Shown: positions 1 to 5,655 of the stretch, one piece after another
How positions within the stretch are numbered: the first letter of the stretch is position 1
How the letters are laid out: the number at the start of each line of letters is the position of its first letter
Assembly: GCA_964392915.1 (NCBI GenBank)
Contig: CAYMRS010000037.1
Coordinates: 1 to 25,924, forward strand
DNA: 25,924 bases
Source: JAAYUK01 sp964392915
GTDB taxonomy: Bacteria; Nitrospirota; Thermodesulfovibrionia; Thermodesulfovibrionales; Dissulfurispiraceae
Direction: 5' to 3'
Made by a program: the position numbers and the translations under genes
The notes under the pieces: model-generated
Databases searched by the model: none
Seen by the model: the letters and a program-made list of their open reading frames with translations, nothing else
Told to the model about the DNA's origin: nothing

Positions 1-145
1 AGATGGAGTTGGCTTCTTTTTGTGTGATTTGTTTATGAATTATCTGGGCTAGGTGTCTGGGCAGGTTCAAGTTTTCAGAACCGGTTGTGATGACGCTTTT
101 TGGAGCTTGTATAGCGCCAACCATTCTGTTGTTATGACACATCAT
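1..145 (-). CDS. Unidentified partial open frame running off the left edge
   Basis: The minus-strand frame is open from an ATG-ATG pair (145-140) to the window edge, at least 48 codons. It begins MMCHNNRMVGAIQAPKS. The frame stays open upstream of these ATGs, into the end of the HNH gene, so the start is not fixed. The ribosome-binding site is weak. It lies 43 bases after the HNH stop on the same strand, so it could be the next gene of that operon. I recognise no family or domain. Chance openness over this length is quite possible, so this is a tentative call. Confidence 0.25.
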   Translation of the reverse strand, partial: MMCHNNRMVGAIQAPKSVITTGSENLNLPRHLAQIIHKQITQKEANSI

Positions 146-188
146 TGCTTCATTACTGAATATACCCCCGCGAAGCAAGTGAGACGGG

Positions 189-515
189 TTACTTTCTGTT
201 GAAGTAATCTCCAAGCAGCCCTCTGCTGTGCTCATCTTCATGACAATAGACACAAAGATTTTCCCAGTTTGATCCGTTGGGTGGGTTATTGCGGGAGTTG
301 CCGTCTTTGTGGTGGACGGTCAACAGGTGGCGATTCTTATCGTCAAACTCACGAGCACATTTGGCGCAGATAAGGCCGTGGATGCGGAGTGATTGCTCGC
401 GGTAGCTATTGGCCGCGGGAGCGCTTTCTCCGCGGAGACGCCGGGCGATATCTGCGGCTGATTCGGTTGACTGCTTGGCTGATGATGCTGCCCGAAATAG
501 TTTCCGACCGCGCAT
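189..515 (-). CDS. yajD: YajD-like HNH nuclease family protein
   Basis: This 108-residue protein matches the small HNH family typified by E. coli YajD. Paired cysteines at 50/53 and 88/91 would bind a structural zinc. The His-His pair at 68-69, the NPPNGSNWENLC stretch around 77-88 and the CHEDEH segment at 91-96 form the beta-beta-alpha-metal nuclease core. The first 35 residues are poorly conserved. An AGGAGG ribosome-binding site overlaps the queC stop codon and sits six bases before the ATG, so translation is probably coupled to queC. Members are predicted metal-dependent nucleases, but the cellular role of YajD is not well established. Family assignment is firm and activity is inferred. 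Confidence 0.85.
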   Translation of the reverse strand: MRGRKLFRAASSAKQSTESAADIARRLRGESAPAANSYREQSLRIHGLICAKCAREFDDKNRHLLTVHHKDGNSRNNPPNGSNWENLCVYCHEDEHSRGLLGDYFNRK

Positions 516-524
516 GAAGTCCTC

Positions 525-1382
525 CTATCTGAGGGCGGGGTCGTCAATCCCCGCCTCTGCAAATCCCCGCGCCCGAAAAACGCAGCTGTCACAGCGGCCG
601 CATGGGGAGAATCGAGTTCGATAGCCTGGAAGCCCGGAAGTCGAACGGGCAACAACAGCAGAATCAAGTAACGCAAGTTTTTCTTTTGTTGCTTCCGCGC
701 TTTCCGCGTTCCGTTTAATTGAGCTTGTCTCCTGCGGATCGTAGCAGCTCCACGTCACCCCGTAATCGAATCCGAGGGATATTCCCGTGCGGATGATATC
801 CGCCTTTGTCATCTGCAAAAGAGGGGTATTGATTCTGAATCGCAGGGTTCCTTCGACGCCGACTTTTGTCGCGAGATTGGCAAGAGCCTCAAACGCACTG
901 AGATATTCAGGCCTGCAATCCGGATAGCCGCTGTAATCAACCGCGTTGGCGCCGATGAAAATATCGGCGGCCTTGAGCACTTCGGCCCAGCCGAGCGCGA
1001 AGGAGAGAAATATCGTATTGCGCGCCGGAACATAGGTAACGGGAATAACAGACAGATCATTGCTCTTGGTTGACTGCTGCCCGCTTCCCCGAGGCTTTCC
1101 TGCCGCGTTTCCGCTCTTATGCTCTTCTTCCTCGTCGTGCTTCGGAACGTCGAAAGCAGCGGTCAGCGCGGAGCCGCCGATCTCGCGCAAATTAAAGTCG
1201 ATGACGAGCTGTTTTTCCGCCCCGAGACGCTCCGCAACAAGCTTTGCGGCTTCAAGCTCTATCTCATGCCGCTGTCCATAGCGGAAACTGAGGGCGTACA
1301 CTTGGTATCCCTGAGACCTGGCGATTGCCATTGTTGTGGCGGAGTCAACACCGCCGCTCAGCAAAACGACAGCAGCTTTCAT
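525..1382 (-). CDS. queC: 7-cyano-7-deazaguanine synthase QueC, with two in-frame insertions
   Basis: QueC converts 7-carboxy-7-deazaguanine, ammonia and ATP into preQ0, the precursor of queuosine in tRNA. The PP-loop ATP pyrophosphatase motif SGGVDS is at residues 9-14. The family segments VPARNTIFLS (118-127), GANAVDYSGYPDCRPEY (144-160) and TPLLQMTKADII (186-197) are present. Zinc ligands are C213, C261, C264 and C267. At 285 residues it is about 55-60 longer than usual QueC. The extra length lies in a charged loop near 80-110 and in a stretch near 217-259 that splits C213 from the CGRCDSC cluster, which are normally less than ten residues apart. The frame and all key residues survive, so the enzyme is probably active. 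Its ATG overlaps the plsY stop as ATGA. Confidence 0.95.
   Translation of the reverse strand: MKAAVVLLSGGVDSATTMAIARSQGYQVYALSFRYGQRHEIELEAAKLVAERLGAEKQLVIDFNLREIGGSALTAAFDVPKHDEEEEHKSGNAAGKPRGSGQQSTKSNDLSVIPVTYVPARNTIFLSFALGWAEVLKAADIFIGANAVDYSGYPDCRPEYLSAFEALANLATKVGVEGTLRFRINTPLLQMTKADIIRTGISLGFDYGVTWSCYDPQETSSIKRNAESAEATKEKLALLDSAVVARSTSGLPGYRTRFSPCGRCDSCVFRARGFAEAGIDDPALR
608..735 (-). repeat. Candidate repeat-like insertion inside queC
   Basis: This stretch encodes about 40 extra residues (217-259) between the first zinc cysteine and the CGRCDSC cluster of QueC. It contains an inverted repeat GCCCG/CGGGC (632-636 with 646-650), the pair GTTCGA/TCGAAC, and a T-rich part with a short CGCTTTCCGCG-type reiteration. 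The coding sense looks low in complexity (NAESAEATKEK). This resembles an interspersed element that inserted without breaking the frame, as palindromic elements do in Rickettsia. No second copy was seen in this window, so a repeat nature is unproven. Confidence 0.35.
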
Positions 1383-2035
1383 TTCCTGAGGAACTTCCCC
1401 TCCGTTCCGTCAAGGAGCCGTTTGATGTTCGGGATATGGCTTATGTACAGCAACGCCGTGATTACCACGGCAATTGCCGTTTTCTCAAAGGACTTGTCAT
1501 AAAAGTGCATGAGGAACGGGAGTATGCCGAAGGAGACAAGTGCTCCGAGGGAGGATATTCTGCTCTTTGAAAAGGTGAAGAGCCACAGGGTGACCAGCAT
1601 GAGGCCGACATGCGGAGCGAGGCCAAAAATGACGCCGATGCTCGTCGCTACTCCCTTGCCCCCCCTGAATGACAGGAAGGGTGAAAAATTGTGGCCGAGA
1701 ATTGCCGCGAAACCGACTAACCCCTGCGCGACAATCAGCGCGTTCGGTTCAAGGTGTACAAACACATTCAGTGACGGTATTTGCAGGTCCAGCCAGCGGA
1801 AAATTGGAGCGACCATGAGCACCGGCAGCAATCCTTTGGCTATGTCGAGCATAAGGGTAAGCGCTGCCTCGGGTTTCCCCACGCTGCGGAGCACGTTGGT
1901 TGTTCCGATATTGCCGCTGCCGACTTTCTTGAGGTCAACTCCGCGCATTCGCGCAATGAAAAGACCGGGAGGAACCGAACCGAGCAGGAACGCTCCCAGC
2001 CAGCAGAGCACCAGAACTATTGTATTGTCGAACAC
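1379..2035 (-). CDS. plsY: Glycerol-3-phosphate acyltransferase PlsY
   Basis: PlsY is an inner-membrane enzyme that transfers an acyl group from acyl-phosphate to glycerol-3-phosphate, the first step of phospholipid synthesis. The 218 residues hold the family's three signature loops: GSVPPG near 19-24, GSGNIGTTNVLR at 39-50, and GHNFSPF followed by FRGGKGVATS in the middle. Several hydrophobic segments fit a polytopic membrane protein. The start is GTG at 2035, overlapping the pgsA TAG by one base, with a GGAGG ribosome-binding site eight bases upstream. It sits between pgsA and queC in one transcription unit, next to another phospholipid gene. An acyl-phosphate-forming PlsX is expected elsewhere. 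Confidence 0.96.
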   Translation of the reverse strand: MFDNTIVLVLCWLGAFLLGSVPPGLFIARMRGVDLKKVGSGNIGTTNVLRSVGKPEAALTLMLDIAKGLLPVLMVAPIFRWLDLQIPSLNVFVHLEPNALIVAQGLVGFAAILGHNFSPFLSFRGGKGVATSIGVIFGLAPHVGLMLVTLWLFTFSKSRISSLGALVSFGILPFLMHFYDKSFEKTAIAVVITALLYISHIPNIKRLLDGTEGKFLRK

Positions 2036-2568
2036 TATATTTGCCTCCAGAAAGAAACGGTTAGTTTGACGCCGGAAACTACGGCAAGGGTTAAGGCAAC
2101 ATAAATCGCCACCAGACCCGCGTCGTAGAAATCGATGCCTGCAAGGCCGCCCGGCAGCAGGAGCAACGCGATAGCCGTCATCTGCAGAACGGTCTTTGCT
2201 TTGCCGCTCTGCTCGGCCGGCATGACAATCCCCTTTGAGAGCGCAACAAAGCGCAATGTGGTCACAATAAACTCACGAAGAATAATGACAATGGCCACCC
2301 ACGATGAGATTCGGATCATGTCGACTAGCAGCACCAGTGCGGCGATGACAAGCAGCTTGTCCGCAATGGGGTCAAGGATGATCCCGAGCTTCGTCACCTG
2401 GCCGGTGCGGCGTGCGAGGTAGCCGTCGAAAAAATCGGTTGCGGCGGCGAGCAGGAAGAAACAGACCCCAAGGACAGGACGTTCAGGAGTCAGAATGACA
2501 AAGACCGGAATAAGCGCTATCCTTCCGACGGTCAGGACCGTCGGAAGGTTAACCGTGGCGGTACGCAT
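2035..2568 (-). CDS. pgsA: CDP-diacylglycerol-glycerol-3-phosphate 3-phosphatidyltransferase
   Basis: PgsA condenses CDP-diacylglycerol with glycerol-3-phosphate to phosphatidylglycerol-phosphate in the inner membrane. The complete CDP-alcohol phosphotransferase signature DX2DGX2ARX8GX3DX3D is present, with D45, D48, G49, A52, R53, G62, D66 and D70. The N-terminus (NLPTVLTVGRIALIP) is typical of PgsA, and the 177-residue length is normal. Four to six hydrophobic segments are visible. The ATG at 2568 lies 20 bases inside the end of kdsC. A 28-base perfect palindrome spans codons 7-16, just after the kdsC stop, and may affect coupling between the two genes. Substrate preference is inferred from the family. 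Confidence 0.93.
   Translation of the reverse strand: MRTATVNLPTVLTVGRIALIPVFVILTPERPVLGVCFFLLAAATDFFDGYLARRTGQVTKLGIILDPIADKLLVIAALVLLVDMIRISSWVAIVIILREFIVTTLRFVALSKGIVMPAEQSGKAKTVLQMTAIALLLLPGGLAGIDFYDAGLVAIYVALTLAVVSGVKLTVSFWRQI
2521..2548 (-). other. Perfect 13-bp inverted repeat at the kdsC-pgsA junction
   Basis: CCTTCCGACGGTC is followed by two bases and then its exact reverse complement. In RNA this gives about 12 base pairs with a four-base loop. It begins immediately after the kdsC TAA (2549-2551) in transcription order and lies inside the early codons of pgsA. No U-run follows, so it is not a standard intrinsic terminator. It could protect an mRNA end or modulate pgsA translation; either role is inference. 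Confidence 0.6.
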
Positions 2569-3082
2569 CGAAGAGTTCTTCCCACCTTCCGTTCGCCTTC
2601 AGAATTATCTCGCACACCTCACGCACGGCACCGCGCCCGCCCTTCGCATGCGTAACGTAAACGGCAGCAGCTTTTGTCTCTTCGGTCGCGTCGGCTACAG
2701 CGACCGGCAGCGCAACGCGGCGAAGGATCGGGATGTCGACAATGTCATCCCCGATGCATGCTATTTCATTGGCAGGCACACCGGTTCTGAGGCACAGCTC
2801 CTCATAGGCAACCGCTTTTTTCAGAGATCCCTGATAAACATATTGAATCCCGAGTTCAGCCGCACGACGCCCCACCACCTCAGCTGTTCTGCCGGTAATA
2901 ATTGCAATCTCGATCCCGGCCTTCTGGAGCATTTTAATGCCGTGGCCGTCACGCACATGAAACGACTTCAACTCGTTGCCGTTATTATCGAGGATAATGC
3001 TTCCGTCCGTCATGACCCCGTCAACATCGAGAATCAGCAGGCGAACATGTTTCGCCCGGTCGAAAAGGTGCTGCTCATTCAT
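2549..3082 (-). CDS. kdsC: 3-deoxy-D-manno-octulosonate 8-phosphate phosphatase KdsC
   Basis: KdsC removes the phosphate from KDO-8-phosphate, giving free KDO for the LPS core. The protein has the compact C0-type HAD fold without a cap domain. The nucleophile motif DVDG is at 19-22 with D19 and D21. The second motif ITGR is at 62-65, and the metal-binding GDDIVD is at 111-116. The C-terminal GGRGAVRE (148-155) is the tail that closes over the active site in KdsC tetramers. The length of 177 is normal. It follows kdsD by eight bases and overlaps pgsA, so the KDO genes and pgsA share one transcript. Confidence 0.95.
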   Translation of the reverse strand: MNEQHLFDRAKHVRLLILDVDGVMTDGSIILDNNGNELKSFHVRDGHGIKMLQKAGIEIAIITGRTAEVVGRRAAELGIQYVYQGSLKKAVAYEELCLRTGVPANEIACIGDDIVDIPILRRVALPVAVADATEETKAAAVYVTHAKGGRGAVREVCEIILKANGRWEELFDAYRHG

Positions 3083-3090
3083 GGGGATAC

Positions 3091-4071
3091 CTATATGATG
3101 CCTTTCTTCAGGATGTCGTGAAAATGGACGATGCCGAGCACTGCGCCGGCGGCATCAGGAACGACAAGCGCCGTAATCTGTTTTTCTTCCATGATGGAGA
3201 GAGCTCTTGCGGCAAGGTCGCCCGGCTCTATGCTTTTCGGATTCCTCGTCATCACCTCGCCGGCAGTCATGTCGAAAAATGACTTCCCCCACTTTTCGAT
3301 GCCGCGCCGGATATCTCCGTCAGTGACTACGCCGAGTATTTTCCGCTCTGCATCCACAACGACCGCAAGGCCGAGTCGCTTTGAGGAGATCTCGACGACC
3401 GCCCGCATCATGGGCGTTCCCGGCCCGACTGTCGGAACAGCATCAGCCGTGTGCATAAGATCTTTAACCGTAATGAACAGCTTTTTTCCGAGACTGCCTC
3501 CCGGATGATATCGCGCGAAATCCTCTTCCCGAAAACCATTTTTACTGAGCAGTGCGACGGCAAGGGCATCTCCCATGGCGAGTGCTGCGGTTGTCGAAGC
3601 CGTCGGCACAATTCCGAGCGGGCAGGCTTCTTCACGCACTCCTACATCAAGATGAACGTCGGCAGCCAGCGCAAGCGTTGATTCGGGATTTCCGGTCAGT
3701 GCAATCAGATGCACGTCAAAGCGCTTGAAAAACGGGATGAGATTAACGAGCTCCTCTGTTTCTCCGCTGTTGGACAACGCGATAATCACATCGCGCCCGG
3801 TAATCATGCCGAGGTCGCCGTGGCTAGCCTCGGCAGGATGGACAAAGAAAGACGGCGTTCCGGTCGAGGCGAGCGTGGCGGCAATTTTTTTGCCGACAAG
3901 TCCCGACTTGCCCATGCCGGTCACAACAACGCGTCCCAGAGCATTTGCAATCAAATTTACGGCTTCAGCAAAACTTTCCGTCAGCTTGCCGGAGAGCGCG
4001 GCGACTGCTTCCGACTCAATGCGCAAAACGCGCCGGGCAATGTCGACAAGATCCTGAGGTGTTTTAGGCAT
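3091..4071 (-). CDS. kdsD: Arabinose-5-phosphate isomerase KdsD
   Basis: KdsD interconverts D-ribulose-5-phosphate and D-arabinose-5-phosphate, the first step towards KDO. The 326-residue length matches the E. coli enzyme (328). A SIS sugar-isomerase domain covers roughly 35-170, with TGMGKSG at 51-57, HPAEASHGDLG at 78-88 and SNSGETEE at 100-107. Two CBS domains follow, roughly 205-262 and 270-324. The start chosen is ATG 4071, sharing one base with the kdsA TAA. A longer frame reaches 4167, but that extension is antisense-like sequence within kdsA's own codons and is not conserved. The order kdsA-kdsD-kdsC supports KDO synthesis rather than a capsule or gut role for this isomerase. Confidence 0.95.
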   Translation of the reverse strand: MPKTPQDLVDIARRVLRIESEAVAALSGKLTESFAEAVNLIANALGRVVVTGMGKSGLVGKKIAATLASTGTPSFFVHPAEASHGDLGMITGRDVIIALSNSGETEELVNLIPFFKRFDVHLIALTGNPESTLALAADVHLDVGVREEACPLGIVPTASTTAALAMGDALAVALLSKNGFREEDFARYHPGGSLGKKLFITVKDLMHTADAVPTVGPGTPMMRAVVEISSKRLGLAVVVDAERKILGVVTDGDIRRGIEKWGKSFFDMTAGEVMTRNPKSIEPGDLAARALSIMEEKQITALVVPDAAGAVLGIVHFHDILKKGII

Positions 4072-4895
4072 TATGCAAACGGCTCCCGCGTAAGTGAGTG
4101 AATCGCAGCAACCGCTTTGAGCAATGAACGGACCGCGCTGAGCGGAATCATGTTCGGACCATCGCACTTTGACTTGTCAGGGTCGGGATGCACTTCCATG
4201 AAAAGCCCGTCAATGCCCGCCGCCGCCGCCGCTTTTGCGAGAGGGAGCGCGAATTCGCGCTGGCCTCCGGAGCATTCGCCTTGGCCTCCCGGCAACTGGA
4301 GACTATGGGTAACATCGAATATCGCCGGTACGCCGAAGGAGCGCATAATCGGAAACGAACGGAAATCGACGACCAGATTGTTGTAGCCGAAGAGCGTTCC
4401 CCGTTCGGTCAGAAACAGGTTCATATTGCCGGTCGTTTTGAATTTGTCGATGATGTTCTTGACATCCCATGGCGCCAGAAACTGGCCTTTTTTGATATTG
4501 ACCGGCTTACCCGTTTGCGCCGCCGCTATGATCAGATCGGTCTGACGGCAGAGGAATGCCGGGAGTTGTAACATATCAAGCACTTCGGCTGCAGGAGCCA
4601 CGTCCTCAACCGAATGAATATCGGAAATGACCGGCATGCCGAACCGGCTTCGCACATCGGAAAGAATACGGAGCCCTTTCTCCCTGCCGGGACCCCGGAA
4701 GGAGGTCACTGAGGAGCGGTTCGCCTTGTCAAAAGAACTTTTGAATACAAACGGCAAGCCGAGCTCAACGGTCATCTCCTTCAACTGACGCGCTGTTTCA
4801 AATACCGTGTCTTCGTCTTCAATAACACACGGGCCGGCAATAATCAGCGGAAGAGTATCCGTCTCGGCAGAAAGAGAGCCAATCTGAATCTTCAT
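4071..4895 (-). CDS. kdsA: 3-deoxy-8-phosphooctulonate synthase KdsA, metal-type
   Basis: KdsA condenses phosphoenolpyruvate with arabinose-5-phosphate to give KDO-8-phosphate. Diagnostic segments are KANRSSVTSFRGPG (57-70), LPAFLCRQTDL (111-121) and HPDPDKSKCDGPN (236-248). The IAGPC motif puts a cysteine at 23, where E. coli KdsA has asparagine. With H197, E234 and D245 this gives the full Cys-His-Glu-Asp metal set seen in Aquifex-type enzymes, so this is probably the divalent-metal-dependent class. The length of 274 is normal. The ATG is three bases past the stop of the DUF1318 gene, and the TAA overlaps the kdsD start. Confidence 0.96.
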   Translation of the reverse strand: MKIQIGSLSAETDTLPLIIAGPCVIEDEDTVFETARQLKEMTVELGLPFVFKSSFDKANRSSVTSFRGPGREKGLRILSDVRSRFGMPVISDIHSVEDVAPAAEVLDMLQLPAFLCRQTDLIIAAAQTGKPVNIKKGQFLAPWDVKNIIDKFKTTGNMNLFLTERGTLFGYNNLVVDFRSFPIMRSFGVPAIFDVTHSLQLPGGQGECSGGQREFALPLAKAAAAAGIDGLFMEVHPDPDKSKCDGPNMIPLSAVRSLLKAVAAIHSLTREPFA

Positions 4896-4898
4896 GGG

Positions 4899-5486
4899 CT
4901 ATTTTTTCACCCACTGGCCGTTGTCCTGCTGCACCCACCAGCCGACCTGTGCGCGATCCCGCCAGCTTGCGGCAAATATTTTCTCAACACGGGGAACCGC
5001 ATCGCGTCCGAGGCGATTTGCGGAAACTATTTCTTCATAGAGCGCTTTGCGATCCTTGTTTTGGGCATCGATGAGCCTGTTGACATCCGCCCGATCCTTG
5101 AGCGTCAGCGACGAGGCGTCGCGGATCGCGATGTAGCCGTCATTGGTGCTGCCGAGAGCGCCTTTGTCAAAATAGGGACGCAGTTCCTGAAATCTGCTGA
5201 TCAGGGATTCCCTGAGCGCCCGGATGGTTGGTGTCGAGACATTGACGTCAACGTCGGCGGCATGAGCCTCGGCCGGGCCAAGCTTGATGAACCCGAGCGG
5301 TGACGGCTCAGCATTCTTCAGAGAGCGCTTCTTTTCAGCGTCTGCGGGCTTGCCCTTAATCTCTTCATCAACCATTCTGTCGGCAGCCTTTTTCATCTCG
5401 GCGGCCGGAAAATACAGGTTAACGGTAACGCAAGAAACCAGGAAAAGCGCCAGAAGCCCTGCTGCAAGAGCTGCATTTTTTGTCAT
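4899..5486 (-). CDS. YdbL-like DUF1318 protein carried on a lipoprotein N-terminus
   Basis: The C-terminal part (roughly 135-195), ending VGWWVQQDNGQWVKK, resembles the DUF1318 domain of E. coli YdbL, including the final NGxWVxK motif. A signal sequence with lipobox LVSC puts the lipidated cysteine at residue 19. It is followed by VTVNLYFPAAE, a stretch common in DUF1318 lipoproteins. E. coli YdbL has a cleavable signal peptide instead. The middle (45-85) is charged and probably unstructured. A good GGAGG site precedes the ATG. The gene lies directly downstream of the YdbH-like gene, as ydbL does in E. coli, where YdbH, YnbE and YdbL form an envelope lipid-transport system. The exact role here is inferred. 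Confidence 0.75.
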   Translation of the reverse strand: MTKNAALAAGLLALFLVSCVTVNLYFPAAEMKKAADRMVDEEIKGKPADAEKKRSLKNAEPSPLGFIKLGPAEAHAADVDVNVSTPTIRALRESLISRFQELRPYFDKGALGSTNDGYIAIRDASSLTLKDRADVNRLIDAQNKDRKALYEEIVSANRLGRDAVPRVEKIFAASWRDRAQVGWWVQQDNGQWVKK

Positions 5487-5655
5487 GGTAGCCTCCTTGA
5501 TGGTAAAACTGAACTGTCAAAACCAATACGCTGAGGGATTCATGTAATAAAAGCACCGAAACTCCCGGATTTTCGCCCGGAGCACTATCATCTATTGTAC
5601 TCTTTTTCCGGCGTATTTTGCAGGTGCGATCCGCGGAATCCGGCAGAAGGAAATC

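Noticed and set aside
4072..4167. Longer N-terminus for kdsD
   Set aside because: The extra residues lie in the other frame of the kdsA end and match nothing in KdsD. ATG 4071 gives the normal 326-residue length.
5487..5655. A ynbE-like small lipoprotein gene between the YdbH-like and DUF1318 genes
   Set aside because: No frame of suitable size with a lipobox is present in these 169 bases on the minus strand.
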